Of a DNA stretch of 64,000 nucleotides, positions 9,806 through 20,296 are shown piece by piece; position 1 is the first letter of the stretch, and each line of letters starts with the position of its first letter. The notes under the pieces were generated by a model. The model was not told where the DNA came from and searched no databases. It worked only from the letters and a program-made list of their open reading frames with translations. The stretch is from positions 11,077,840 to 11,141,839 of the forward strand of contig NC_065424.1 of assembly GCF_024362695.1 (NCBI RefSeq), read 5' to 3'. A program made the position numbers and the translations under genes. This stretch comes from Pectinophora gossypiella (lineage: Eukaryota; Arthropoda; Insecta; Lepidoptera; Gelechiidae).

Positions 9806-9823
9806 TAAGTTATTAAACACAGG

Positions 9824-9877
9824 CTCAACCATTATAGATGGCGATACGGCTCACCAACTGTCACGTTGGTTTTTATC
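9824..9877 (+). repeat. RPT-P fragment
   Basis: ACCATTATAGATGGCGATAC and CTCACCAACTGTCACGTTGG, as in RPT-P copies at 27950, 37080 and 58760. Confidence 0.5.
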
Positions 9878-10027
9878 TACTAATATTATCTGTTATAAGA
9901 GAGAAAACACGTGCCTCGCACACCAGCAGTGCTTATGAATGATTATGTAACTGAGTCGCTGTTATATGGATCATTATACCTATTACTGTAATACTTACTG
10001 GAAAGACTACAACGTTCTACTCCTTTA

Positions 10028-10154
10028 CATACATACATACATACATAAACTCACGCCCGTAATCTCTAATGGGGTGGGCAGAGCCACAAGTAATCAAAGA
10101 CAACTTGCAGCCACTGTTGATACGAAGTCCAAAGATGGATATGATGAACCTTAC
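10028..10154 (-). mobile_element. RTE-like LINE 3' end with 11-bp TSD
   Basis: Reversed 3' end (ATGGGGTGGGCAGAGCCACA) with a (CATA)n tail. Flanked by CTACTCCTTTA at 10017-10027 and 10155-10165. Confidence 0.85.
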
Positions 10155-10165
10155 CTACTCCTTTA

Positions 10166-10281
10166 TTTAAGTAATAATTAGAGGATAGCTGTTATTGGCT
10201 TTGGTTTAGTTAGTAACATTGTAAAACATTTAGATTAAGCTGTTGTTATCCCAAATAAACATAAATAAATAAATAAATAAA
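10166..10281 (+). mobile_element. LINE-like 3' tail (AAAT)n
   Basis: AT-rich 3' end closing in ATAAATAAATAAATAAATAAA; family not recognised. Confidence 0.4.
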
Positions 10282-10289
10282 TGATGCAG

Positions 10290-10625
10290 CGTAGCGCGTG
10301 GCGTGTTCTTCCGTTATAAGCATCTCCGTTTGTATAGAAAACACGCACAGAAAATGCATCCACACGCGTTCATGCGGATCACGCGCATACAAGCGGAGAA
10401 ACATGCACCCCCGCGCGTAGGTGCGGAGAGAGACGCAAGGTATGGCACACCGAATCCCGCAGTGCCGCGCGGGATTTTGGAACGGTTTTGCATGAAATGA
10501 GAGTCGCCGTGCGTTAATCTACAAAACGCCCCTACGCGCGTGAGTGCGTAAAAAACCCACACGATGATGCAGATCTGCACTCCCGCAGGTACGCGCGTAT
10601 GATGCTGGGCTGTGTGAGAATAGCC
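10290..10625 (-). repeat. RPT-L, CpG-dense repeat
   Basis: Very rich in CG and CGCG. The segment 10500-10625 is the reverse complement of 43985-44128 (shared TTACGCACTCACGCGCGTAG). The long frames here are by-products of base composition. Confidence 0.6.
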
Positions 10626-10680
10626 TAACAGAAAGCTCGATGAGGTGTGGGTACTTAGTTCATCTTGCAATGGATAGTAC
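10626..10680 (+). repeat. RPT-P fragment
   Basis: CTAACAGAAAGCTCGATGAG through TTAGTTCATCTTGCAATGG. Confidence 0.55.
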
Positions 10681-10819
10681 TTTTTTATTTTCTTTCTTAA
10701 AATTATAGATGGTTTTCGTAATGAAGTGTGCTGTGGTCTTATTTATTTTCGGTGGCTCTTGAGTTGCTTATTATTAGGTATTTTGTGTGGACTATTTTAA
10801 AGGTATGTTCATAATTTTA

Positions 10820-11195
10820 GTTGTCTTTGATTACTTGTAGCTCGGTGGCGCAGCGGTAAACGCGCTCGGTCTGCGATTGTTGAAGTTAAGCAACTTTCGC
10901 AAAGACCGGTCATAGGATGGGTGACCACAAAAAAAGTTTTCATCTCGAGCTCCTCCGTGCTTCGGAAGGCACGTTAAGCCGTTGGTCCCGGCTGCGTTAG
11001 CAGTCGTTAATAACCATCAATCCGCACTGGGCCCGCGTGGTGGTTTAAGGCCCGATCTCCCTATCCATCCATAGGGAAGGCCCGTGCCCCAGCAGTGGGG
11101 ACGTTAATGGGCTGATGATGATGACTTGTGGCTCTGCCCACCCCATTAGGGATTACGGGCGTGAGATTATGTATGTGTATGTATTCATAACTCAT
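10820..11195 (+). mobile_element. RTE-like LINE 3' end split by SINE-A
   Basis: CTTTGATTACTTGT before 10838 and ACTTGTGGCTCTGCCCACC after 11124 are the two halves of the same 3' end seen intact at 36010-36060. The ACTTGT duplication marks the SINE-A insertion. A TATGTATGTAT tail follows. Confidence 0.85.
10839..11123 (+). mobile_element. SINE-A, nested in RTE-like LINE
   Basis: Complete from the A-box head through the 5S-like block and core to the (GAT)n tail. TSD is ACTTGT. Confidence 0.9.
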
Positions 11196-11341
11196 AATCA
11201 TTTATGAGCAATAAAAATGGTATTATGCAGTTGGTCAGCATTTAACATTTGGTCTACATTTTTAGTTATTTAAATTACAACATGCAAATAGTAAAATAAA
11301 ATGTATTATTTAAATGTCAATCATTAAGTACATTAATTATG

Positions 11342-11669
11342 ACGGCCTCCGTGGTCCAGTGGTTTGAGCGTTGGGCTCGCCATCCGGAGGTCCCGAGTTC
11401 AAATCCCGGTGGGGACATATTACAAAAGTCACTTTGTGATCCCTAGTTTGGTAAGGACATTACAGGCTGATCACTTGATTGTCCGAAAGTAAGACGATCC
11501 GTGCTTCGGAAGCCACGATAAGCCGTTGGTCCCGGCTACTATTTACCGATGTAAGTAAGGAGTTACATGAGGCATGTCATGGGCCTTTGGCGGCTCAATA
11601 ATAACCCTGACACCAGGGTTGATGGGGTTGGTAACCCACCTCACAACTCATATGATAGAAGAAGAGCCT
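11342..11669 (+). mobile_element. SINE-B, full length
   Basis: Head GCCTCCGTGGTCCAGTGG, B-box-like GAGTTCAAATCC, core with GTGCTTCGGAAGCCACG, tail ending ATAGAAGAAG. Confidence 0.9.
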
Positions 11670-12010
11670 AAGGGATGGGTACACGAAAGCACCTATGAGC
11701 CTGGCATGCTAACTTAGGGTGTTCAAAGCCTCTTTAAAAATTAGAAAAAAGCTATCTTAAAGGAGTTCCGTTTTTAATTTTAAGATTCCCTAAAAAGAGC
11801 ATTAACTTATTTTTTCTTATCGTCGATCTCTTCGGTATGCGCCAGAGTTTATTAGAATTCCTCACGTACTTAACCCATATTTCCTGTTACGTAGATTAAA
11901 ACATGGGCTTTTCCTCATGAAGAATTCTAAGATAATCTGGTATTAACGTGCACGATAAGCGTAACATACCATTTTCGAAATAATTTCAGAGCTGGTCTTG
12001 TCACTATATA
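11670..12010. other. No recognised feature
   Basis: Short frames only; nothing matched to another family in the window. Confidence 0.4.
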
Positions 12011-12327
12011 TAGCATAACATAACATAACCAGCCTATATACGTCCCACTGCTGGGCACAGACCTCCCGTCAATCAACCGGAGGGGGTATGGAGCATACTC
12101 CACCACGCTGCTCCGATGGGGGTTGGTAGTGGTGTTTTTACGTCTAATAACCGGGACCAACGGCTTAACGTGCCCTCCGAAGCACGGAACCATCTTACTT
12201 CTTCGGACAATCAGGTGATTCAAGCCTGAAAAGTCCTTACCAAACAAAGGACAGTCTCACAAAGTGATTTCAACAATGTCCCCATCGGGAATCGATCCCG
12301 GACCTCCAGACCGTGAGCCTAACGCTG
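12011..12327 (-). mobile_element. SINE-C, near full length
   Basis: Reversed SINE-C with (ATAAC)n next to its 3' end, complete tail and core, and a tRNA head truncated at the anticodon region. Confidence 0.85.
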
Positions 12328-12415
12328 TCTTATAAGGAGGTGAAGGAATTAGTGTTTGATAGACAAGAATGGAGAATGCTACACCGACAAGAGCGTGGCT
12401 CTTAAATTAATAATG
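12328..12415 (-). repeat. RPT-N fragment
   Basis: GGAGAATGCTACACCGACAA and GAGCGTGG match RPT-N. Confidence 0.5.
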
Positions 12416-12600
12416 ATGAGTACATTTGCCGCTATTGCGTTAACTACTTGGCCGGGCATATGGCGCTAAGGGCTCTCACTCTGTACAAAATTTAAGACAA
12501 CAGGCCTGAGAGTGCCTAGTTGAGCGCGAACCTCGGCTCAGGGCGACGTCTGAAGGGATTATATTTGAAAGAATTAATCGACCCTAGGGAACATGAATTC
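12416..12600 (-). mobile_element. SINE-I fragment
   Basis: Reversed SINE-I: GCGTTAACTACTTGGCCGG, GCGCGAACCTCGGCTCAGGG, TTTGAAAGAATTAATCGACC. Confidence 0.65.
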
Positions 12601-12631
12601 ATAATTTCAGAGCTGGTCTAGTAACTATATA

Positions 12632-12709
12632 TAACATAACAATACCAGCCTATTTACGTCCCACTGCTGGGCACAGACCTCCCCTCAATCAACCGGAGGG
12701 GGTATGGAG
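12632..12709 (-). mobile_element. SINE-C 3' end
   Basis: Only the reversed tail (CCACTGCTGGGCACAGACCT ... CGGAGGGGGTATGGAGC); joined directly to SINE-D sequence. Confidence 0.75.
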
Positions 12710-12842
12710 CGTGATAATAATTTATGATCCAAACATGAATTCGAAAACAAATTCGACAATCATAGGTTTAGGCCTTTGGTGGAATCGAACCTGTGACCTC
12801 AATGTGAAAGGCAAGCGTTCTACCAACTGGGCTATCACGGCT
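12710..12842 (-). mobile_element. SINE-D 5' half
   Basis: Reversed tRNA-like head (A and B boxes) and the first part of the body (AAACAAATTCGACAATCAT). Confidence 0.8.
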
Positions 12843-13105
12843 ATATAATTTCCGAAGATATATTAACTCAAAACGATCTTTAAATGAAACGGTAAAGTTT
12901 CAGTAATTCTGGCACTTCCCTCGCTGTTCGTTCCCTCTTGTCCCTCAGAAACATTAAACTCAGCCATCACTGATGTTAGTAGAGTATTATTAATGTTCAA
13001 AGTTCGCCATTTCCTCTCGTAGTTATTAAGAAAGGCTTTAAAGAAGCCAAATTGCAATCGAGTAGTTTATATTTAGTCAAATCAGTTACTTTTTACATAG
13101 AAAAG

Positions 13106-13245
13106 CTGTGGTAGCCCAAATGGTAGAACGCTTGCCTCTCACTTTGAGGTCGCACGTTTCAATCCAGCGCAGGCCTAAACCAATGATTGTCGAATTTGTT
13201 TTCGAATTCTTGTTTGGATCACGTGCTCAGCGGTGAATGTGAGCA
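13106..13245 (+). mobile_element. SINE-D 5' half
   Basis: GTGGTAGCCCAAATGGTAGA head and body to CGTGCTCAGCGGTGAA. It faces a reversed copy at 13300-13410. Confidence 0.8.
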
Positions 13246-13299
13246 AAAAGGAACCGTTCTATACGTAGAATGTCGGTTTCCTCACGATCTTCTCTTTCA

Positions 13300-13410
13300 C
13301 AGCTGAGCACGTGACAAATTCGACAATCATCGGTTTAGGCCTGTGCTGGATTCGAACCTGCGACCTTAAAGTGAGAGGCAAACGTTCTACCAACTGGGCT
13401 ACCACGGCTC
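13300..13410 (-). mobile_element. SINE-D 5' half, inverted relative to 13106-13245
   Basis: Reverse complement of head and early body. With the copy at 13106 it forms a large imperfect hairpin. Confidence 0.8.
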
Positions 13411-13421
13411 ACTCCCATTTA

Positions 13422-13759
13422 ACATAACATAACATAAACTGCCTATATACGTCCCACTGCTGGGCACAGGCCTCCCCCCAATCAACCGGAGGGGGTATGG
13501 AGCATACTCCACCACGCTGCTCCACTGCGGGTTGGTGGAGGTGTTTTTACGGCTAATAGCCGGGACCAACGGCTTAACGTGCCCTCCGAAGCACGGAATC
13601 ATCTTACTTTTTCGGACAATCGGGTGATTCAAGCCTGAAAAGTCCTTACCAAACAAAGGACAGTCTCACAAAGTGATATCGACAATGTCCCCATCGCGAA
13701 TCGAACCCGGACCTCCAGATCGTGAGCCTAACGCTCTAACCACTAGACCACGGAGGCTG
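13422..13759 (-). mobile_element. SINE-C, full length
   Basis: (ATAAC)n, complete tail, core, body and tRNA-like head ending GGCCTCCGTGG-type reversed at 13757. One of the best SINE-C copies. Confidence 0.9.
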
Positions 13760-14034
13760 TTACTACACTCCCATTTACTACACTATAAATATAATTTAGC
13801 GTCTGTTGTGGATCCTTTAATAAAAAGGTGGTCCAATTTACCTCCCCTAACATTGAATATAAAAGGACTAAAAATATAAGTCTAAAAACTTAAACCCGAC
13901 TACAGAAAAATCTAGAATTAATTTACACGGCTGTCAACTAAACTTCACTTTTAGGAAGAATTTCTGAGAAATATTTTCTTGTTTCATAGGTACTTTTCAG
14001 AGCGTGATTTTTCCGTAGTCGGGATTTAGTTTTT

Positions 14035-14145
14035 ACAAACATACATAAACTCTCGCCTATTTCCCACCGGGGTAAACAGAGACTATAAAATTCCTTTTGC
14101 TTCGATCCTGACACACTTCTCTTGCTTCCTCCACATTCATTCAGT
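14035..14145 (-). mobile_element. RTE-like LINE 3' end
   Basis: Reversed C-terminal RT codons and stop region (CGCCTATTTCCCACCGGGG), with a short CATACATAAAC tail. Confidence 0.7.
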
Positions 14146-14641
14146 TTTTAGACTAAACATAAATATATTATATAAATCCACAAAGACAGAATAATATACA
14201 ATTCCTTACAAATAGAAAAACTCCTTAAAAGACTGGCAACATTTGCCCTTTGAACAGCTAAACTAACCTTTTGACAAAAATAGTTTCTAAACTTATATGT
14301 TTATTTATATTATTTTGGGGTCTTATTTGTTACGGTAACGTGCTTCCGATACGTGTTTTGGAGATAAAAACCTGTCCAAAACATGTCTGAGTTGACAAGT
14401 TATCAATTTACGTCGTACTGATAACATGTTGTATTGATAACAATTATCGAGTAAATACAAGGATACCCGCGAATAAAAACTAGTACGAGTAACGTGTACA
14501 TTTTTGTTTAATTTGACACCCAACATTCAAAAAAAATATTTTCGTCATCCACAGTTTATCTCTATTTTGTTTTGTTTACGTATATTGTAGTTATAAGGTA
14601 GATTCGTTCTAATTGGTGCTCGGTGGTGGTCATATAATAAG

Positions 14642-15268
14642 GAATCAGAATCAGAATCAGAATCATTTATTCAACGTAATTATCATGGATAAACTTGTTG
14701 AAGGCCAATGTAACATTTTTGAATTTACGTCATTTCGCAAGGTGTTATGGCTGAGGAGAAGAAATGACAAGAAACTGCAACAGCAACACATCTTTTAAAT
14801 CAATGAGGGTACATTACAAGTTATTTAATAACTAGAGGAACACATTCAATACCAGACCTTTTTATCATTTAGGTAATCATTAATCTTATAATAGGCTTTT
14901 TTACATAAAGTAAGCTTCACGTGAGCTTTAAATTTGTTCTCTGACAAATTTAAAATATTATCTGGTATTTTATTGTAAAAACGTATACATAACCCCAAAA
15001 ACGATGAATTTAATTTACTTAATCTAGAATTTTGAACAACAATTTTATTTTTATTCCTTGTATTGTAAGTATGCCTTTCACAGTTTCTCGGAAGGAGAGA
15101 TACATTTTTACGCACATACATAATGTTTTCATAAATATATTGACTTGCGACCGTCAGTATATTTATTTCTTTAAACAGCTCCCTTAAAGAGTCCCGACAA
15201 CGCAGATTATAAATAGCGCGAACTTCCCTTTTTTGAATAATGAAAATAGTTTCTACATCAGCGGCTCA
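14642..15268 (-). mobile_element. CR1/Jockey-like LINE, 5'-truncated
   Basis: Minus-strand non-LTR retrotransposon 3' end with a (GATTCT)n-like tail at 14642-14668 and a C-terminal RT fragment upstream. The 5' truncation is near 15268, where RPT-M begins. Confidence 0.8.
14846..15268 (-). pseudogene. RT C-terminal fragment of CR1/Jockey-like LINE
   Basis: The continuous frame includes KREVRAIYNLRCRDSLRELF, then NTRNKNKIVVQNSRL, FYNKIPDNILNLSENKF and a stop after KKVWY. This order (RAIYNL, TRNK, FYNKIP, K-AHVK, AYYK) is the usual C-terminus of lepidopteran CR1/Jockey-like reverse transcriptases. The polymerase core and endonuclease are missing, so the copy is dead on arrival. The same family recurs at 4618-4840 (+) and 57540-57625 (-). 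Confidence 0.8.
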
Positions 15269-15840
15269 CACACATAATACTACGTATAGAACAGCTGAGC
15301 AGTGAGGAGCTCGGTGGCGCAGCGGTAAACGCGCTCGGTCTGCGATTGCTAAAGCTAAGCAACATTCGCAAAGGCCGGTCATAGGATGGGTGACCACAAG
15401 AAAAAGTTTTCATCTCGAGCTCCTCTGTGTTTCGGAAGGCACGTTAAGCTGTTGGTCCCGGCTGCATTAGCAGTCGTTAATAATCATTAATCCGCACTGG
15501 GCCCGCGTGATGGTTTAAGGCCCGTTCTCCCTATCCATCCATAGGGAAGACCCGTCGTTAATGGGCTGATGATGATGATGATGATGATAGAACAACAACT
15601 CTCCGCTCCCCACCAGCGTCTGAGCTAGGTTTACCTCAACCCCTTTCAAACACAGTTTAGACTTGAATCGTGAAGGCAGTGCGCGGATTGTCGTTTTTAT
15701 TGTTTATCAATTATTTAGTTTAATATTCGAATTTTGAAATTGGACGCCGGCGTTCTTTGATTAGATTCGAATATTTGATCTCACAGTAAATGCCCGCTCT
15801 GGCTAGCCTGCACGGCGCCTATAAATATTTATTGTTCATG
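15269..15840 (+). repeat. RPT-M copy, split by SINE-A
   Basis: TACTACGTATAGAAC ... CTCTCCGCTCCCCACCAGCG, TGAGCTAGGTTTACCTCA and TTGAAATTGGACGCCG recur at 34670-35400. SINE-A (15305-15588) interrupts near the left end. Confidence 0.7.
15305..15588 (+). mobile_element. SINE-A, nested in RPT-M
   Basis: Complete head, 5S-like block (GAAGCTAAGC variant read as AAAGCTAAGCAAC), core and (GAT)n tail. A short internal deletion lies in the GCCCCAGCAGTGGGG tail. Confidence 0.9.
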
Positions 15841-16242
15841 ATGATTAAAAAAAATATCCTAGGCTAAGTGTTTAGTGTAAAAATAATGTGAATACAATTT
15901 ATTAGTTCAGTGATTTTTTAAGTCAAGTGTAAAGCTTATTTATTTATATAGTGTAGTGTAGTGTGTTTTTATAGTGTTTAGTAGTGTGCCTATTTAGTTT
16001 CATTGTTCAAAATTTCTTGTTTGTGATTTGTGTGGTAATAAAAAAATATAATATTATTTGATTATTATAAAAGCATCTTTCGTAAGTAGTAATACATACC
16101 TAATTAAGTAAATTGTCATTGGCATCCCTAAGACATCATACACACAGCTGCGCGTGTTGATAATATAAGGCCGCCTGTTGTGCTTTTCTGTAAATAGTGT
16201 CCTAATCTCTGTATTTGAATATGTTTTGACATTCAAATACAG
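15841..16242. other. AT-rich spacer
   Basis: No coding signal. A GTGTAGTGTAGTGTG run near 15950 and a short hairpin (about 16200-16250, TCTCTGTATTTGAAT arms) are the only structure. Confidence 0.4.
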
Positions 16243-16640
16243 AGATAAGGACTTTTTGGCGGGAAACGGGAACGGGACAGTTGCTTTCTTCATTGAATAA
16301 TCTAAATAATTAATACGAAGTGGTGGTTTGTGGTTAATGATCGCATTAAGTTAGTCGGAAGACATTCGCGACTGTTATTATATCGGGGTATTCAATGAAC
16401 AAAGTGTATCTGCCTATTTTCGCTTCGTGCCAGGTAGCCGCTTCATAACTCGAAAGTTTGTGCGGACTTTTGAGTTAATTTGTTTGGGGTTCGGAGTAGG
16501 AGTCTACTCCGAGGGTGGGGGCTCAGGTTTCATCATCATCACCTTTCATCATTTCATTAATCATCAAGAAAAAAATACGTAAGACATGGCTGTATGGGCA
16601 TAGTTCCCTTTGCCTTACCCTTCGGGGAAAACAAAAAACA
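16243..16640 (+). repeat. RPT-E copy
   Basis: Starts GACTTTTTGGCGGGA and contains CTTCATTGAATAATC, ATTTTCGCTTCGTGCC, GTAGGAGTCTACTCCGAGGG and CCTTCGGGGAAAAC. Other copies are at 32339, 49243 and, reversed, 57141. It ends in an A-rich tract, so it may be a SINE-like retroposon. Confidence 0.75.
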
Positions 16641-16644
16641 AAAA

Positions 16645-16705
16645 AAAAATCTCTGTATTTTGTGTCCATTGTGCTCAATAAAGTATTTTATCTATCTATC
16701 TAGCT
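16645..16705 (+). mobile_element. LINE 3' end with (ATCT)n tail
   Basis: TGTGTCCATTGTGCTCAATAAAG then TTTTATCTATCTATC. The reverse of the same end is at 56764-56835. Confidence 0.6.
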
Positions 16706-16960
16706 GTAGTGGTCTGAGTACGTCTTATCTTACCCTTGATCCAAGGTGAAAATAAATTGATGGATTATTCATTAGAAACGAGCGTTTAGGGTCTCCTTAT
16801 TGAAATGTGCGGAGGCGAAATTTACATTTTATTTGTGTTCAACATAAAGAAAATAACTGCTCTGGTCCTTTGTACCTTTCTTATTTTAAGTAAGTATAGT
16901 CTTTCATGTTACGACAATGTGATTATTTGTGTAAGTTTTAAAATACATTAAAGACCTACC

Positions 16961-17277
16961 TTCTTCTTATCGTGTGGGTTGTGTGGTAGAATACCAACCT
17001 CGTCAACCCTGGTCAGGGTTATGATTGAGCTGCCAAAGGCCCCTGACATGGCTCATGTAACGATTACTTACTTACATCAGTAAATAGTAACCGGGACCAA
17101 CGGCTTAACGTGCCGAAGCACGAATCATCTTACTTTCGGACAATCAGGTGATCAGCCTGTAATGTCCTAACCAAACTAGGGATCACAAAGTGATTTTTGT
17201 GATATTTCCCCACCGGGATTTGAACCCGGGACCTCCGGATCATGAGCCCAACGCTCAAGCACTGGACCACGGAGGCG
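16961..17277 (-). mobile_element. SINE-B, full length
   Basis: Reversed tail (CTTCTTCTTATCGTGTGGG), core, body and tRNA-like head ending at CACGGAGGC. Confidence 0.9.
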
Positions 17278-17519
17278 TGAAAACTACACTTAAGATAAAT
17301 GAATAACTCATTAGTTCAAGTCCAGTATCGGAGTTCGAACCCGTGTCAATAGGAGAACATTCAGCCCCATCACGATACAACGGATATGCGCTTTTTGTGC
17401 ACTATGCAAAAACTGGCAACACCAAGAACTAATCTTTATTCTAATTTTATGGAGCCGCATACCAAATTTTTAGGTCAACCTTTTTTATATTGACAAATTG
17501 TAACATGGGGTTGGAAAAG

Positions 17520-17690
17520 AATACATGTTTGTATCATAAATAATTATCACGTGCTCAGCGGTGAAGGAAAACATCGTGAGGAAACCCACATTCCGGAGAA
17601 ATGCATTCTCGGAAGTATGTGATTTAACCTGTATTAGGCTGGTTTTCCGTTCGCGTGTTGGAAGGGCAGACAGTCGCTTGCTAGGCAGAC
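17520..17690 (+). mobile_element. SINE-D middle part
   Basis: ATCACGTGCTCAGCGGTGAA to GGCTGGTTTTCCGTTCGCG; both ends missing. Confidence 0.75.
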
Positions 17691-17944
17691 AGGCAGAGAT
17701 AATGATATGAATTTATTGATTCAATGTGGCCTTTTTAACGTCTATGGTGGAAACAGCATAATATTATTTGGTGGCGCGAACGTGGTGGCGCGGACTGTCT
17801 GTCTCTGGCATTTTCGAGGTAAAGCGGTTCATCATGGCTGTACCTAATCTTTTCTGAGGCTGTAAACCGCGTAAGAGTGAAGGGGAGAGCACGCAGACAC
17901 GAGAGAGATGTCTCTTTCGCACTTACACGTTAGGTTAGATTATT

Positions 17945-18055
17945 GTCGGTTGGTTAGAAACAAGTCGAATTCAAATTCAAAAATATCTTTATTCAGTGGG
18001 TCACATACTTACACTTTGAATCGACTATTTTTACATAACGAACGTCTCATCCGCC
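17945..18055 (-). mobile_element. LINE 3' end, (AAATTC)n tail
   Basis: AATTCAAATTCAAAAATATC then TTTATTCAGTGGGTCACATA; the same end occurs at 50030-50200. Reversed, it reads AATAAAGATATTTTTGAATT. Confidence 0.65.
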
Positions 18056-18057
18056 TA

Positions 18058-18180
18058 AACGACCTCTGTGGTCCAGTGGTTGAACGTTGGACTCACGATC
18101 CAGAGGCCCCGGGTTCGAATCCCGATGGGGACATATCACAGAAATCACTTTGTGATCCCTAGTTTGGTCAGGACATAAAG
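18058..18180 (+). mobile_element. SINE-B 5' part
   Basis: tRNA-like head with A box TGGTCCAGTGG and B box GGTTCGAATCC; ends abruptly after GGTCAGGACAT. Confidence 0.85.
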
Positions 18181-18590
18181 GTTTTTGTTTTCCTTGAAAC
18201 AATATTTTGTTTTATTAACTTCACTATCACAAACAAACAGATTCGTTTTAAGCCATCCTAACTTTACATTTTTTTATGAACTAGACGAGATCTTGAAAAT
18301 TCCGGGATCTCGCGGGATTGACGTTTCCAATCCCGCGGGATCTCGAATTTGCGATCTCGAGTCGGGATTGCATTCCCTAAGCAAGATAAATCTACATCGG
18401 AGTGTTACCATTCTACACATAGCATTATTCTTTTTTCTACGTTCGTAAATTACAAAATATCTCCCCTCGTAACTTTCCTGTTGCCTTTGAGTGTTTAAAA
18501 GCTAGAGAAAAAAATAATGTTTATATTTTGACGTGACTTATGTCTGATTTTATCGTTCCTTCTTTTGTGCTATCTCGAAAATAACTCTAG
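18181..18590. other. Spacer with CGCGGGAT palindromes
   Basis: Around 18300-18365 GGGATCTCGCGGGATTG is followed by its near-inverse CAATCCCGCGGGATCTCG. The rest is AT-rich without coding signal. Confidence 0.45.
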
Positions 18591-18745
18591 TCTGTTACGT
18601 TTTCACGCCGAAACTACTGAACCGATTTTGATGAAATTTTCTAATGAGATAGATTAGACCTTGGGGAGGGATCTCGGATAATTTATATTTATATAGGGGC
18701 GGAATAAACATACCGTGCGCGATAAACGAAATTGTCGCGGGCGGA
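18591..18745. repeat. Common arthropod repeat end
   Basis: CTGAACCGATTTTGATGAAA and GTCGCGGGCGGAAA are landmarks of a repeat that I recall as abundant in Lepidoptera. Class not determined. Confidence 0.5.
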
Positions 18746-18756
18746 AATCTATCTAC

Positions 18757-18822
18757 ATCTTCTATCGTGTCGGTTGTGAGGTCGATTACCAACCTCATCA
18801 ACCCTGGTGTCAGAGTTATTAT
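18757..18822 (-). mobile_element. SINE-B 3' end fragment
   Basis: Reversed terminal part only (CTATCGTGTCGGTTGTGAGG ... AACCCTGGTGTCAGAG). Confidence 0.7.
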
Positions 18823-18842
18823 TGGGTTTATAACTACTTACT

Positions 18843-19081
18843 TAACACAACATAAATAGCTTTATTACGTCCCACTGCTGGGCATAGGCCTCCCCTCAAT
18901 CAACCGGAGGGGGTATGGAGTAGTCACCACGCTACTCCACTGTGGAAGCGTTTGGGCTAGTCGCCTGGGACCAACGGCATAACGTGCCTTCCGAAGCAGA
19001 AAATCATCTTACTTTTTCGGACAATCAGGTGAATCAGCCTGCAATGTCCTAGCCAGGCAGTTTCACGAAGTGATTTTGATA
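18843..19081 (-). mobile_element. SINE-C, headless
   Basis: Reversed tail, body and core to GTGATTTTGAT; the tRNA head is missing. Confidence 0.8.
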
Positions 19082-19380
19082 TTTTAATTATTTATTAAAT
19101 AAAAATACATAAACAAGTACATTCCATCCAACTACAATTGTAACAACACACATATTATTAAAAAACAAAACATAAAAAAGGGATAAAAAGCTATAAATAA
19201 AAAATGTCCTCCAGCTCACCACATCGAGGCAAAGTCCCCAGAATACTGGCCACGTTGCCCCTCTGCACCGCCAAACTGACCCTTTGGGCTTTGATTTTGA
19301 TAATGTCCCGGAAAACTACTTACGAAGATTATTAATTTGTAAGTTATATATTTATTATTATTATTATTATTTATTTAATT
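19082..19380. other. Likely LINE 3' UTR remnant
   Basis: Begins with AT-rich sequence resembling a reversed tail (ATTTATTAAATAAAAATAC), followed by about 200 bp with no family match. Confidence 0.3.
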
Positions 19381-19500
19381 TTAAGATAACATAGATCCAA
19401 AAAATTTAAAAGATAATGTTAGTAGCGTAGGTGGTAGAAAAAACATCATAAAATTTCGTTCCTTTTTACGAGTATTATATTTGTATGTCTTGTATGTTTG

Positions 19501-19810
19501 GGAGCCGTGGTTGCCCAGTTGGTAGAACGCTTGCCTATCACTTTGTGATCGCAGGTTGAAATCCAGCAAAGGCCTAAACCATTCATTGTTTTCGAATTCA
19601 TGTTTGGATCATAAATGATTATCACGTGCTCAGCTCACATGCACGAGAAATGCATTTTCGGAGGTATGTGATCTAACTTGTATTCAGCTGGTTTTCCCTT
19701 CGCGGATTGGAAGGTCAGACGGGCTTTGCTTCTGTAAAAAACCGAACCTGTCAAATCTTCAGGTTAGGTAAACGGACCCTTGGAAAAACGGGATAATACT
19801 AGGGGGATAT
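19501..19810 (+). mobile_element. SINE-D, full length
   Basis: Head GAGCCGTGGTTGCCCAGTTGG, B-box region degenerate (GGTTGAAATCC), body and the 3' end GAAAAACGGGATAATACTAG. Confidence 0.85.
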
Positions 19811-20150
19811 ATAACTTTGTATGTCTGATTTGCCCTGGATAGCATTCAATACTAGGTTAATTCTCATCAATTTAGATGGTGGGAAAATACGACGCAGGTA
19901 AAAATATAATTTATTTTTCGGTCCCTTTTCAAATACCGCAGCCGGGGGATGACAAGCGTTGGATAACGGTTTTTTATATTTTTAAATAACCGTTTCTTTT
20001 TTAATTGCCCGTTTTACGCATCTGCCAAAATCACATTCTGAAATCTTTTGTTCTGCAAATAATGGATAGATATTTTAACTGTACCCATAAGGTTACTTGC
20101 TGCAATAAAAATATATTAATATTTTTTATTAATAATAATGTTTTTGCAAA
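19811..20150. other. No recognised feature
   Basis: AT-rich; no repeat match or convincing frame. Confidence 0.4.
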
Positions 20151-20276
20151 CCGAAGCGGAGATGGCGCGACAACTTGGATGCTTTACTGCAAGGCTGACC
20201 AGAGGAAGCACTGGAGAGAGAATTCTGGAAGAAATGGAGGGAGGCCTTTGCCCAGCAGTGCGACACGTTAGACTAG
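20151..20276 (+). pseudogene. LINE RT C-terminal relic (EAFAQQ-type)
   Basis: In frame: PKRRWRDNLDALLQG, a stop where Trp is expected, then PEEALEREFWKKWREAFAQQ, CDTLD and a terminal TAG. I recognise the R-W--DLDA--Q-W-E-A-(E/R)-E-W---EAFAQQWD pattern as the last residues of a LINE ORF2. Two changes (TGG to TGA, TGG to TGC) disable it. The DNA that encodes EAFAQQWD (GAGGCCTTTGCCCAGCAGTG) closely matches the 3' tail of SINE-C and, less closely, SINE-A, which suggests a LINE partner for these SINEs. Confidence 0.75.
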
Positions 20277-20296
20277 ATAAGATAAGAAGAATATTA

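Noticed and set aside
10303..10670. Overlapping long frames on both strands
   Set aside because: Produced by the CpG-dense RPT-L repeat; no acceptor, donor or conserved peptide.
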